A DNA stretch of 64,000 bases, taken from assembly GCF_004152865.1 (NCBI RefSeq), contig NZ_SEOO01000023.1:1-64000 (forward strand). The letters run 5' to 3'. Within the stretch, counting starts at the first letter, position 1, and each line of letters begins with the position of its first letter. This stretch comes from Sphingobium cupriresistens (GTDB lineage: Bacteria > Pseudomonadota > Alphaproteobacteria > Sphingomonadales > Sphingomonadaceae). The notes under the pieces are model-generated. The model had not been told where the DNA came from. It ran no database searches and saw only the letters and a program-made list of their open reading frames with translations. Shown here in pieces: positions 1 through 8,603 of this stretch. The position numbers and the translations under genes are program-made.

Positions 1-2
1 AG

Positions 3-74
3 GGCATGGCCGCCCTTGCCACACCAATGATCGAGGAGGCACAGCCGCTACAGATTACACCCAAGGCCGCCTGA
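3..74 (+). pseudogene. C-terminal tail of an unidentified reading frame cut by the window start
   Basis: An open frame enters from the left edge and stops with TGA at 72-74, giving a 23-residue tail ending in QITPKAA. I do not recognise the family. It lies directly next to a transposase scar, so it may be part of a mobile element or of a gene disrupted by one. Nothing in the visible part decides this. Confidence 0.25.
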
Positions 75-222
75 AAATGCAGCCCAGTGGCCACACCCGA
101 TTTTACACCACATTGACGGACGCGACCATAGCCGAGTCCAGGGCTGAAGTCTGTATCCGACTGAAGTCGGAGGAGTTTATCATTATGGAGGACTCTCGCG
201 CGGAGGCGCAGAGATCGTGGAG

Positions 223-399
223 ACGTGTGCCGCCCATCGATTGGAAGCTCTGCAAGGAGCGCCATCAACTCGAATGCTTCTTCAACAAACTCGAACGCAG
301 GATCGCCCTGCGATGCGAGAAAAACCATCGCCGCATCATGGGCTTCGTCCATCTCACATGCGCCATGATCTGGATACGCTCAATGCAGACAGCGCCTAA
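223..399 (+). pseudogene. IS5-family transposase, C-terminal remnant
   Basis: The frame around 223-399 reads IDWKLCKERHQLECFFNKL followed by ERRIALRCEKNHRRIMGF. This resembles the conserved end of IS5-family DDE transposases, which have a YKxRHxxExxFxKLKxxRRIATRYDK-like pattern containing the catalytic glutamate. Only the last 50 or so residues are present. The stretch between NKL and RRIA is a few residues short, and no start or upstream DDE domain is visible, so this is a dead fragment. It sits just outside the 3' end of the MHS transporter on the opposite strand. It marks an old insertion at the left edge of the window. Confidence 0.6.
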
Positions 400-2003
400 G
401 CGTCGAGCGATCGACCCTTCGTCTCCGGCAAGGCGACCAGGCAAGTCACCAGCGCCAGCGCCACGATCGCCAGCGTATACCATAGTCCGGCATAGGGATT
501 CCCCGTCCGCGCGACGATATATTGGCTGACCAGCGGCAGGAAGCCGCCGAAATAGCCGGTCCCGATATGATAGGGGATCGACAACGAACTATAGCGTATG
601 CGAGCCGGAAAATATTCCGACAGCAAAGCCGCCACCGGCCCATAGGTCGCTCCCGACAGCGTCCACAGCAGCAGCAACGCCGCGAACACCGTCATCGCGC
701 GCGGCCAGTCCGGCGTCACCGCGCCGAAATCATAGCCCCGCGCGCCCAGCGCCGCGTCCAGCCCTTCAGCGCTCAGGTCGGCCACCGCCACGCCGCCGAT
801 CGCCACCGCGGGCGTCGCGCCATCCCGCTTGTCATAGGGAATGCCGCGCTTGGAAAAATGGTCGAGCAGCTTGCCGCACGCGGTCGGCTGCACCTTGGCA
901 AAGGGATCGAACCGGCAATCGGGACCGCTCACCACCACCGGCGCGCGCTGCGCCGCCTGCGTAAGCGCCGGGTTCGCGGTAGCGCCCATGAACTGATAGA
1001 GCGGCACCGCCAGCAGCAGCACCAGCGCATAGCCGATCACGATCGGCTTCTTTCGCCCGATCCGGTCGGACAGCCAGCCAAAGAAGATGAACGCGCCCAT
1101 GCCGATGAAGGCGCTGCCGCCCACCAGCAATTGCGCCACCCCCGCCGCTACATGCAGGCCGTTCTGCAGGAAATAGAGCGCCTGGAACATCACCGTATAG
1201 GCGATGACGGTAAAGCCCGCCGCGATGCCGATCATCGCGACGAACATCCGTTTCTTGTTCCCCGGCGCGGTGAAGGCCTCCTTGACCGGGTTCTTCGCCT
1301 GCGCGCCCGCCTGCTTCATCGCCAGGAACACCGGGCTTTCGCGCAGCATCAGCCGCATCCAGAGCGAAATCGCCAGCAGCGCCAGCGACAGGATGAAGGG
1401 AATGCGCCAGCCCCATGCCTCCCACACCGCCTCGCCCACGATCGCCTGCGTCCCCACCACGACGATCAGCGACAGGATGAACCCGCCGATCACCCCCGCC
1501 TGGATGAAGCTGGTGTAAAAACCGCGCTTCCCCGGCGGCGCATGTTCCGCGACATAGATGGCCGCCCCGCCATATTCGCCGCCCAGCGCCAGCCCCTGCG
1601 CGATCCGCAAACCAATGAGAATGATGGGCGCCGCTATGCCGATACTCGCGGCGGACGGCGTCAAACCGACCCCGGCGGTCGCCAGGCCCATCAGGACGAT
1701 GGTCGCCAGAAACGTATATTTCCGTCCCAGTCGGTCGCCCAGATAGCCAAACAGCACCGCCCCGATCGGCCGGAAGGCGAAACCGATCGCGAACCCCGCG
1801 AGCGTATAGAGCAGTTCGACGGTGGGATTGTCGGTGGGAAAGAAGGTCCGCCCGATGATCGGCGCCAGCACGCCGTAGATATAGAAATCATACCATTCGA
1901 ACACGGTGCCCAGCGCAGACGCGGTAATGACCAGCCGATCCCGCTTGGCATCCATCACATAATCGCTACTGACCGCTTCGCTCATCCCGCCCTCGCCCGC
2001 CAT
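396..2003 (-). CDS. MFS transporter, MHS (metabolite:H+ symporter) family
   Basis: A 535-residue inner-membrane permease. The N-terminus reads ASALGTVFEWYDFYIYG, the signature of the MHS branch (ShiA/ProP/KgtP relatives). The loop 2-3 motif is GYLGDRLGRK and the second half repeats it as GWLSDRIGRK. The segment LRIAQGLALGGEYGGAA is also typical of this branch. The insert between helices 8 and 9 (about residues 340-430, rich in charged and polar residues) is longer than in the 430-450 residue relatives and probably forms a periplasmic domain. The end, LPETKGRSLDA, is the usual MHS C-terminus. The ATG at 2003 is preceded by AGGAG at 4 nt; a second ATG six codons in is possible. The substrate is probably a small organic acid and is not predictable from sequence. 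Confidence 0.88.
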   Translation of the reverse strand: MAGEGGMSEAVSSDYVMDAKRDRLVITASALGTVFEWYDFYIYGVLAPIIGRTFFPTDNPTVELLYTLAGFAIGFAFRPIGAVLFGYLGDRLGRKYTFLATIVLMGLATAGVGLTPSAASIGIAAPIILIGLRIAQGLALGGEYGGAAIYVAEHAPPGKRGFYTSFIQAGVIGGFILSLIVVVGTQAIVGEAVWEAWGWRIPFILSLALLAISLWMRLMLRESPVFLAMKQAGAQAKNPVKEAFTAPGNKKRMFVAMIGIAAGFTVIAYTVMFQALYFLQNGLHVAAGVAQLLVGGSAFIGMGAFIFFGWLSDRIGRKKPIVIGYALVLLLAVPLYQFMGATANPALTQAAQRAPVVVSGPDCRFDPFAKVQPTACGKLLDHFSKRGIPYDKRDGATPAVAIGGVAVADLSAEGLDAALGARGYDFGAVTPDWPRAMTVFAALLLLWTLSGATYGPVAALLSEYFPARIRYSSLSIPYHIGTGYFGGFLPLVSQYIVARTGNPYAGLWYTLAIVALALVTCLVALPETKGRSLDA

Positions 2004-2065
2004 TCGTCTCCTCTATGCGGAAAGGTGTGGCCGCTCGACAAGCGCAGTATGACCAGCGGCGAAAA

Positions 2066-2437
2066 TTAAAACAGCCGCGATCCGTTCGGCACCGTCCTGT
2101 CCGGCGCGAACAGCATGACCGCGCCTGCTTCGTCGGCAAAGCCCAGCGTCAGCACTTCCGACATGAACTTGCCGATCTGGCGCGGTGGGAAGTTGACCAC
2201 GGCCGCGACCTGCCGTCCCGGCAAATCCTCCCATGCGTGGTTTTCGGTAATCTGCGCGCTGGACCGCTTTTGCCCGATCGCCGGACCGAAATCGATCAAC
2301 AGCTTGAAGGCGGGCTTGCGCGCTTCGGGATAAGGCTCCGCCGAAACGATCGTGCCGACCCGGATATCGACCTTCAGGAAATCCTCGAAGTTGATCATAT
2401 CGGCGGCGGGCGCGGCGGGATCATGGGTTAGATGCAT
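2066..2437 (-). CDS. csaA: CsaA-like tRNA-binding domain protein
   Basis: A 123-residue single-domain protein with the tRNA-binding (Trbp111/CsaA) OB fold. FEDFLKVDIRVGTI starts the domain, and the conserved block around residues 85-115 reads VVNFPPRQIG, EVLTLGF and ADEAGAVMLF. The end is the family-typical VPNGSRLF. CsaA binds tRNA and has been described as a secretion-related chaperone in Bacillus; the role in this lineage is not settled. The long start at 2437 is kept because the MHLTHDPAAPA leader resembles alphaproteobacterial relatives. The alternative ATG is at 2398, and neither has a strong ribosome binding site. The gene lies between a transporter and the pcc cluster on the same strand. 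Confidence 0.82.
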   Translation of the reverse strand: MHLTHDPAAPAADMINFEDFLKVDIRVGTIVSAEPYPEARKPAFKLLIDFGPAIGQKRSSAQITENHAWEDLPGRQVAAVVNFPPRQIGKFMSEVLTLGFADEAGAVMLFAPDRTVPNGSRLF

Positions 2438-2462
2438 GACCGCTGCATAACAGAGCCACTTG

Positions 2463-2521
2463 TTCCCGCGAAGCCGGGAATCCAGTCCGAAAGGTTAACT
2501 GGATTCCCGGCTTCGCGGGAA
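2463..2521. repeat. REP-like perfect inverted repeat after pccA, likely also a transcript terminator
   Basis: Two 24-base arms (2463-2486 and 2498-2521) are perfect reverse complements around an 11-base loop. The core TTCCCGCGAAGCCGGGAATC resembles dispersed REP/REPIN-type hairpins common in proteobacterial intergenic regions. It begins 13 nt after the pccA stop codon and could end or stabilise that transcript. A related element occurs at 8507-8595. Confidence 0.75.
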
Positions 2522-2533
2522 AACGCAGCGCCC

Positions 2534-4534
2534 TTATTCCATCTCCAATATCACCGCGTCCACCGCCAGGCTTTCGCCCTGCGCGGCCGACACGCTCTTG
2601 ACCGTCCCCGCCTTCTGCGCGCGCAGGATATTCTCCATCTTCATCGCCTCAATCACGGCGAGCGGCTGCCCGGCCTCGACCTTGTCGCCCGCCCCCACAT
2701 GGAGCGCGACCAGTAGGCCCGGCATCGGGCAGATCAGGAAGCGCGACAGGTCTGGCGGAATCTTTTCGATCATATGGCTAGCATGGGGCGCAGCATGGGC
2801 GGGGAGGATGCGCAGCTTATGACTGGCCCCGTGCGCGGTGAGCATAAAGCCAGACCGCACCGGCGCGATCCGCACCGCCAGATCGTCTTCGCCAAACTCC
2901 GCCTCGATTAGCCGGTCGCCAGGCGTATATTCCAGCGCCATGTCGATTTCTTCGCCATCCACACTGACCTCGTCGCCGTCGATCATGACGTCATGGATCG
3001 CGTCCCCGATCTTGACTTGCCATCCGGTCGGCGGGCTGAGCCGCTTGCCCAACTGCCCGTCGATCCGCCGCGCCCGATCCGCCTGCGCCATCGCCGCGAA
3101 GGCGCCGATCGCCGACAACCGCACCAGCAATTCGGGCGACGCGGGCGCGCCCTGGAATCCGTCGGGATATTCCTCCGCGATGAAACCGGTGGTGATATTG
3201 CCCGACCGGAATCGCTCATGCTGCATCAACGCCGACACGAAATCGATATTATGCCCTGGCCCCTCGATCTCGAACTTGTCGAGCGCCTCGATCTGCTTGT
3301 CGATCGCCTCCAGCCGTGTCGGCGCCCAGGTGATCAGCTTGGCGATCATGGGATCGTAGAACATGGAGACTTCGCCGCCCTCCTCCACGCCGTCATCGAC
3401 ACGGATCAGCGCGCCACTCTCGTCCGCGCCGGTTTCGGGCGGATTATAACGGATCAGACGACCGGTAGACGGGAGGAAGCCGCGATAGGGATCTTCGGCA
3501 TAGACGCGGTTCTCGATTGCCCAGCCGTTGATCTTGACGTCCGCCTGCCCGAACGACAGCGCCTCGCCATTGGCGACGCGGATCATCTGCTCGACCAGAT
3601 CGACGCCGGTGATCTCCTCGGTAACGGGATGCTCGACCTGCAACCGGGTGTTCATTTCCAGGAAGTAGAAGCCGTCCCCGGTCTTGTCCTCACCGCTGAC
3701 GATCAGTTCGACCGTCCCCGCGCTGAAATAGCCAACCGCGCGGGCCAGCGCGACGCACTGTTCGCCCATCTTCCTGCGCATTTCGGGGCTGACGAAGGGC
3801 GAAGGCGCTTCCTCGACCACCTTCTGATGGCGGCGCTGGATCGAACATTCGCGCTCGTTCAGATAGACGATATTGCCATGCTGGTCGCCCAGCACCTGAA
3901 TTTCGATATGGCGCGGGCTTTCGATGAATTTTTCGATGAACACGCGATCGTCGCCAAAGCTGTTCAGCCCCTCGCGCTTGGTCGCTTCAAAGCCTTCGCG
4001 CACGTCCTGTTCGCTATAGGCCAGCCGCATCCCCTTGCCGCCGCCGCCAGCCGATGCCTTCATCATCACTGGATAGCCGATCTCGTTGGAGATGCGCACG
4101 GCATGTTCGGTATCGTCGATCACGCCGACGTAGCCGGGAACGACATTCACGCCCGCTTCAAGCGCGAGCTTCTTGGACTCGATCTTGTCGCCCATCGCCG
4201 CGATCGCATTGGCGGGCGGCCCGACGAAGATGATGCCTTCCGCGTCCAGCGCCTTGCGGAAGCTCTCGCGCTCCGAGAGGAAGCCGTAGCCGGGGTGGAC
4301 CGCGTCCGCGCCAGTCGCCTTGCACGCCGCGATGATCTTGTCGGCGATCAGATAAGACTGCGCGGCGGGCGACGGGCCGATATGCACGGCTTCATCTGCC
4401 ATCAGCACATGCGGCGCGCGCGCATCGGCATCGGAATAGACCGCGACGGTCTTGATGCCCATCTTCTTGGCCGTACGCATGACACGACACGCAATTTCGC
4501 CACGGTTCGCGATCAGGATCTTGGTGATTGCCAT
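2534..4534 (-). CDS. pccA: propionyl-CoA carboxylase, biotin carboxylase/carrier (alpha) subunit
   Basis: A 666-residue fusion of an ATP-grasp biotin carboxylase (residues about 1-450) and a C-terminal biotinyl carrier domain. Biotin carboxylase motifs seen are KILIANRGEIACRV at the start, the glycine-rich SAGGGGKGMR, and EMNTRLQVEHPVTE. The biotinylation site AMKMEN places the modified lysine at residue 632. The enzyme carboxylates propionyl-CoA to methylmalonyl-CoA together with PccB. Mutase, epimerase and PccB genes in the same 8 kb favour propionyl-CoA over acetyl-CoA or methylcrotonyl-CoA as substrate. Start: ATG at 4534, the first codon before the conserved ILIANRG block. A REP-like hairpin follows the stop. 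Confidence 0.93.
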   Translation of the reverse strand: MAITKILIANRGEIACRVMRTAKKMGIKTVAVYSDADARAPHVLMADEAVHIGPSPAAQSYLIADKIIAACKATGADAVHPGYGFLSERESFRKALDAEGIIFVGPPANAIAAMGDKIESKKLALEAGVNVVPGYVGVIDDTEHAVRISNEIGYPVMMKASAGGGGKGMRLAYSEQDVREGFEATKREGLNSFGDDRVFIEKFIESPRHIEIQVLGDQHGNIVYLNERECSIQRRHQKVVEEAPSPFVSPEMRRKMGEQCVALARAVGYFSAGTVELIVSGEDKTGDGFYFLEMNTRLQVEHPVTEEITGVDLVEQMIRVANGEALSFGQADVKINGWAIENRVYAEDPYRGFLPSTGRLIRYNPPETGADESGALIRVDDGVEEGGEVSMFYDPMIAKLITWAPTRLEAIDKQIEALDKFEIEGPGHNIDFVSALMQHERFRSGNITTGFIAEEYPDGFQGAPASPELLVRLSAIGAFAAMAQADRARRIDGQLGKRLSPPTGWQVKIGDAIHDVMIDGDEVSVDGEEIDMALEYTPGDRLIEAEFGEDDLAVRIAPVRSGFMLTAHGASHKLRILPAHAAPHASHMIEKIPPDLSRFLICPMPGLLVALHVGAGDKVEAGQPLAVIEAMKMENILRAQKAGTVKSVSAAQGESLAVDAVILEME

Positions 4535-4627
4535 TTTATTCCCTGTCCCAGTCCTAGTTCTAAACTCCGTTCGGTTCGATCGCGTCGAGAACTTCTTCTC
4601 GACTTTGCTCGAAGCGAACAGATGATT

Positions 4628-4726
4628 TCAGTCGCCGTGCATGAACATGCCCGTTTCGACGATGATCCAAAAAACCGCTGCCAGAATTGCGATGGCGATC
4701 GCCAAACACCCCAAATAGCGGATCAA
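4628..4726 (-). CDS. predicted small membrane protein downstream of bioB
   Basis: A 32-codon frame begins with TTG one base after the bioB stop codon. It encodes LIRYLGCLAI, then AIAILAAVFWIIVETG, then MFMHGD: one hydrophobic helix of about 20 residues with a positive N-terminus and a polar tail. It can be extended upstream in frame to a CTG that overlaps the bioB stop, which would give an MNKLIRYLG start. GGAGG lies 12 nt before the TTG and 3 nt before the CTG, so neither start is ideal. Translational coupling to bioB is likely if it is made. I do not know a function. The coding call rests on the clean transmembrane pattern and tight placement. Confidence 0.5.
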   Translation of the reverse strand: MIRYLGCLAIAIAILAAVFWIIVETGMFMHGD

Positions 4727-4727
4727 C

Positions 4728-5741
4728 TTATTCAGCCGCCTCCAAGTCGACCTTCATTTCAGCCTGCATCGGTACGACGCCCAGCTTGGCGAACAGCGCC
4801 GCGTCGGCATTGTCGCCAGCATTGGCAGTGGTCAGCAGCTTGTCGCCGGTGAAGATGCTGTTCGCGCCGGCCATGAAACAGAGCGCCTGACAGCTATCGG
4901 ACATGCTCTCACGCCCAGCCGACAGGCGCACCATGCTCTCCGGCATCACGATCCGCGCGACCGCCACCGTCCGCACAAACTCGATCTCATCAATCTTGGC
5001 GAGCGGCGTGTCGGCCAGCATGTCGCCCAACACCGTGCCCTTGACCGGCACCAGCGCGTTGATAGGCACGCTCTGCGGATGGGCCGGCAGCACCGCCAGC
5101 GCGTGGAGGAAGCCGACGCGGTCCTCGCGCGTCTCGCCCATGCCAACGATCCCGCCGGAACAGACGTTGATTCCCGAATTGCGGACATTTTCCAGCGTTT
5201 CCAGCCGGTCATCGAACGTCCGCGTGGTAATCACCTTCTCATAATGTTCAGGCGACGTGTCGATATTGTGGTTGTAATAATCCAGGCCAGCGTCGGCCAG
5301 CACCTTCGCCTGCCCTTCGCTGAGCATCCCCAGCGTCATGCAGGTTTCCATGCCCATCTGGCGCACGCCCTGCACCATCTGGACGATGGCGGGCATGTCC
5401 CGCTCCTTGGGGTTGCGCCAGGCAGCGCCCATGCAAAAGCGCGAGCTGCCCGCATCCTTCGCCTGCGCCGCCGCCTGCATCACCGCCTGCACGCTCATCA
5501 GCTTTTCGGCCTTCAAACCGCTTTCCGCCGACGCCGACTGGTTACAATAGCCGCAATCCTCCGGGCAACCGCCGGTCTTGATCGACAGCAGAGTCGAAAG
5601 CTGCACCTCGTTACGCGGAAAATTCGCGCGATGGATCGCCTGCGCCTCGAACATCAAATCGTTGAACGGCAGGTCGAACAGCGCGGCGATTTCGGCGCGA
5701 GTCCAGTCGGTGCGGGCAGTAAGGGTAGAGGGGGTGTTCAT
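4728..5741 (-). CDS. bioB: biotin synthase
   Basis: A 337-residue radical-SAM enzyme that inserts sulfur into dethiobiotin. The SAM cluster motif CPEDCGYC gives ligands Cys59, Cys63 and Cys66. Further family blocks are the [12 protein letters not shown] segment, the [10 protein letters not shown] segment and [10 protein letters not shown]. The start codon overlaps the mutase stop by one base (TAATG), so the two are translationally coupled. Placement between pccA and the methylmalonyl-CoA mutase gene ties cofactor supply to the biotin-dependent carboxylase it feeds. No bioF, bioA or bioD gene lies in the window. Confidence 0.95.
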   Translation of the reverse strand: MNTPSTLTARTDWTRAEIAALFDLPFNDLMFEAQAIHRANFPRNEVQLSTLLSIKTGGCPEDCGYCNQSASAESGLKAEKLMSVQAVMQAAAQAKDAGSSRFCMGAAWRNPKERDMPAIVQMVQGVRQMGMETCMTLGMLSEGQAKVLADAGLDYYNHNIDTSPEHYEKVITTRTFDDRLETLENVRNSGINVCSGGIVGMGETREDRVGFLHALAVLPAHPQSVPINALVPVKGTVLGDMLADTPLAKIDEIEFVRTVAVARIVMPESMVRLSAGRESMSDSCQALCFMAGANSIFTGDKLLTTANAGDNADAALFAKLGVVPMQAEMKVDLEAAE

Positions 5742-7894
5742 TACGCGGCTTCCTCGATCCCCGCAGGGGGCATGTTATGGCCGAGCAGGCGCAGCACGTC
5801 GGCCGCGCACTCCACGACGTTGGAACCCGGCCCATAAATGCCCTGGACGCCCGCGTCACGAAGGAAGTCATAATCCTGCGGCGGGATGACCCCGCCCGCG
5901 ATCACCTTGATGTCGCTGCGCCCCTGCTCACGCAGCTTGCCGATCAGTTCGGGGATCAGCGTCTTGTGGCCCGCCGCCAGCGACGATGCGCCCACCACAT
6001 CGACATCGCTCTGCAACGCCAGCACCACGGTTTCGTCGGGCGTCTGGAACAACGGCCCGGACACCACGTCGAACCCCAGATCGCCAAAGGCCGACGCAAT
6101 GACGTTGGCGCCCCGGTCGTGCCCATCCTGCCCCATCTTGGCGACGAGGAGTTTGGGCTTGCGACCGAGGCGCCGCTCGACGGCCTGCACGCCATCAAGT
6201 ACCTGTTGCCAGCGGCTGTCGCCTTCGTAAGGCGCGGCATAGACGCCCTTCACCGGCGTCGGCTGCGTGCCATAGCGCTGGAAGCTTTCTTCCATCGCGG
6301 CGGAAATTTCGCCCAGCGTCGCGCGGGCGCGGGCGCATTCCACGGCGAGCGCGAGGAGATTGTTCTCCAGGCTCGCGGGCGCCGCTGCCCCATCGCGCAG
6401 CGCCTGCAACGCTGCCTCGCATTGGGCGCTGTCGCGCTCCGCCTTCACCTTGTTGATCCGCGCGATCTGCCCCTCGCGCACCGCCGCATTGTCGATGTCG
6501 AGCGTTTCGAGCAGGTCTTCGGCGGCTAGGCGATATTTGTTCACGCCCACGATCACATCGTCACCGCGATCGACCCGCGCCTGCCGCGCCGCCGCCGCCG
6601 TCTCGATCATCGCCTTAGGCCAACCGGCCGCGACCGCCTTGGCCATGCCGCCATCGGCCTGGACCTTCTCGATGATCGCCCAAGCTTCATCGACCAACTG
6701 CTGCGTCAGCGCCTCGACATAATAGGAGCCGCCCAGCGGATCGACCACCTTGGTCATGCCGGTTTCTTCCTGGATCACGATCTGCGTGTTGCGCGCGATC
6801 CGGGCGGAAAAATCGGTCGGCAGCGCAATGGCTTCATCCAGCGCGTTGGTGTGCAACGATTGTGTGCCGCCCAGCATCGCGGCCATCGCCTCGATCGTGG
6901 TGCGCATGACGTTATTATACGGGTCTTGCTCGGTCAGCGACACGCCTGACGTCTGGCAATGGGTGCGCAGCATCTTGGACCGCTCGTCCTTCGCGCCCAA
7001 CTCCGTCATCGCCCGGTGCCACAGCACGCGCGCGGCGCGCAGTTTGGCGATCTCCATGAAGAAGTTCATGCCGATCGCGAAGAAGAAGCTCAGGCGGCCT
7101 GCGAACTTATCGATGTCGAGGCCCGACGCCACGCCATATTTCACATATTCCATGCCGTCGGCGATGGTGAAGGCCAATTCCTGCACCTGCGTCGCGCCTG
7201 CTTCCTGCATATGATAGCCGGAAATGGAGATACTGTTGAATTTGGGCATCTCGCGACTGGTATAGCCGAAAATGTCGCTGATGATCCGCATTGAGGGTTC
7301 GGGCGGGTAGATATAGGTGTTGCGGACCATGAACTCCTTGAGGATGTCGTTCTGGATGGTCCCGTCGAGCAACTTGCGATCGACGCCTTGCTCCTCGCCC
7401 GCGACGATGAAGAAGGCCAGAATCGGGATCACCGCACCATTCATCGTCATCGACACGCTCATCTTATCGAGCGGAATGCCGTCGAACAGGATTTTCATGT
7501 CGTCCAGCGTGTCGATCGCCACGCCCGCCTTGCCGACGTCGCCGGTCACGCGCGGATGGTCGCTGTCATAACCGCGATGGGTCGCCAGGTCGAACGCGAC
7601 CGACAGCCCCTTCTGCCCCGCTTTCAGATTGCGATGGTAAAAGGCGTTGGAGGCTTCCGCCGTCGAAAAGCCCGCATATTGGCGGATGGTCCAGGGGCGC
7701 CCCGCATACATGCTCGCCTTCACCCCGCGCGTGAATGGCGCAAAACCGGGAAGGCCAGGATCGACCGTCACGTCCTCGGCGGTATAGAGCGGCTTGACGG
7801 CGATCCCTTCCGGCGTCGCCCATGTCAAATCCTTGCCCTTCACTTCCTTCTCGGCAGCGGCGGTCCATTGGTCCAGCGTCGGCTTCTCGGTCAT
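5741..7894 (-). CDS. methylmalonyl-CoA mutase (B12-dependent, single-chain form)
   Basis: A 717-residue enzyme that isomerises (R)-methylmalonyl-CoA to succinyl-CoA using adenosylcobalamin. The N-terminal TIM barrel carries [11 protein letters not shown] and the [13 protein letters not shown] block. The C-terminal cobalamin domain carries the DxHxxG-type motif [10 protein letters not shown] with the lower-ligand His592, then GGVIPPQDY near the end. Length matches the large or homodimeric subunit (ScpA/McmA). The ATG at 7894 is preferred over an in-frame TTG at 7906. A G/C-rich palindrome lies just upstream at 7910-7929. The gene runs into bioB with a one-base overlap. Confidence 0.95.
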   Translation of the reverse strand: MTEKPTLDQWTAAAEKEVKGKDLTWATPEGIAVKPLYTAEDVTVDPGLPGFAPFTRGVKASMYAGRPWTIRQYAGFSTAEASNAFYHRNLKAGQKGLSVAFDLATHRGYDSDHPRVTGDVGKAGVAIDTLDDMKILFDGIPLDKMSVSMTMNGAVIPILAFFIVAGEEQGVDRKLLDGTIQNDILKEFMVRNTYIYPPEPSMRIISDIFGYTSREMPKFNSISISGYHMQEAGATQVQELAFTIADGMEYVKYGVASGLDIDKFAGRLSFFFAIGMNFFMEIAKLRAARVLWHRAMTELGAKDERSKMLRTHCQTSGVSLTEQDPYNNVMRTTIEAMAAMLGGTQSLHTNALDEAIALPTDFSARIARNTQIVIQEETGMTKVVDPLGGSYYVEALTQQLVDEAWAIIEKVQADGGMAKAVAAGWPKAMIETAAAARQARVDRGDDVIVGVNKYRLAAEDLLETLDIDNAAVREGQIARINKVKAERDSAQCEAALQALRDGAAAPASLENNLLALAVECARARATLGEISAAMEESFQRYGTQPTPVKGVYAAPYEGDSRWQQVLDGVQAVERRLGRKPKLLVAKMGQDGHDRGANVIASAFGDLGFDVVSGPLFQTPDETVVLALQSDVDVVGASSLAAGHKTLIPELIGKLREQGRSDIKVIAGGVIPPQDYDFLRDAGVQGIYGPGSNVVECAADVLRLLGHNMPPAGIEEAA

Positions 7895-7909
7895 ATTCCA
7901 TCCCAACTG

Positions 7910-8042
7910 TCTCCCCCCGTGGGGGGAGAGGATACGCAGGCTTGGCGGCTTGTCCGCCTAGCCGAAGTTGGAGAGCCTCTCTCTCCGCTGCGACTAAGGA
8001 TCTGCTGCGCAGCCCCCAGTCTTGCTGCATCCCCACAAAGGG
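7910..8042. repeat. GC-rich intergenic element with palindrome upstream of the mutase gene
   Basis: Between the epimerase and mutase genes lies a 9-base perfect inverted repeat (TCTCCCCCC-GT-GGGGGGAGA, 7910-7929). It is followed by GGATACGCAGGCTTGGCGG and a further C/T- and G-rich tract to about 8042. The wording resembles intergenic repeats I associate with sphingomonad genomes, but there is only one copy here, so the repeat status is unproven. It lies in the 5' leader of the mutase transcript, 16 nt before the ATG. Confidence 0.4.
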
Positions 8043-8051
8043 GCGAGACGA

Positions 8052-8489
8052 CTAATGCGCCTCCTTGGGCGTCTCCATAATCTCGGTCAGCACCCCGTTC
8101 ATATCCTTGGGATGCACGAAGAAGATCGGCGTGCCGTGCGCCCCGATGCGCGGCTCGCCCAGCACCCGTTTACCCAGGCCTTCGAACCACGCCTTTGCCT
8201 CATGGATATCGGCCACTTCATAGCACATATGATGCTGCCCCCCGGCCGGGTTCTTGGCGATGAAGGCGGTGATCGGAGAGCTTGCGTCGAACGGCTCGAT
8301 CAACTCGATCTGCGTCCCCGCGGTCCCATTCTCACCCGGCGTATCGACAAAACACACCTTCACCCCCTGCGCGGGCAAATCGAACGGTTCATGCGCGATC
8401 GTCGCGCCCATCACGTCACGATAATAAGCGATGCTCTTTTCAAGCGACGGCGTGGCGACACCGATATGATTGAGACGACCGAGTTTCAT
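8052..8489 (-). CDS. mce: methylmalonyl-CoA epimerase (VOC fold)
   Basis: A 145-residue glyoxalase-fold protein starting GRLNHIGVATPSLEKS, with the metal-binding His in NHIGVA, then ELIEPF in the middle, the HHMCYEVADI block and a terminal Glu-containing GVLTEIME. It interconverts the (S) and (R) epimers of methylmalonyl-CoA and so links PccAB to the mutase. Length and motif spacing fit bacterial epimerases. An AGGA element 8 nt before the ATG at 8489 supports the start. It is transcribed with the neighbouring pcc/mut genes on the minus strand. REP-like sequence separates it from pccB. Confidence 0.93.
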   Translation of the reverse strand: MKLGRLNHIGVATPSLEKSIAYYRDVMGATIAHEPFDLPAQGVKVCFVDTPGENGTAGTQIELIEPFDASSPITAFIAKNPAGGQHHMCYEVADIHEAKAWFEGLGKRVLGEPRIGAHGTPIFFVHPKDMNGVLTEIMETPKEAH

Positions 8490-8506
8490 CTAGCGTTCCT
8501 AAACTT

Positions 8507-8595
8507 CGTCATTCCCGCGAAGGCAGGAATCTATCTCCCGCCCCATCCCAAGACGCGAGGCCCGGATATGAATCCCCGCCTTCGCGGGAATAACG
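8507..8595. repeat. REP-like imperfect inverted repeat after pccB
   Basis: Arms 8507-8531 (CGTCATTCCCGCGAAGGC and on) and 8570-8595 (ending CTTCGCGGGAATAACG) are near-perfect reverse complements with a 38-base centre. The arm shares TTCCCGCGAAG with the hairpin at 2463-2521. It begins 9 nt after the pccB stop, the same placement as the pccA element. Confidence 0.7.
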
Positions 8596-8603
8596 GATCT
8601 TAG

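Noticed and set aside
522-2069. Long plus-strand frame opposite the MHS transporter
   Set aside because: It is arginine- and glutamine-rich with no recognisable domain and is the reverse of a well-supported membrane protein.
2993-4852. Long plus-strand reading frame opposite pccA
   Set aside because: It is the antisense of pccA, has histidine/arginine-heavy composition with no motif, and crosses the pccA start; high GC makes such frames common.
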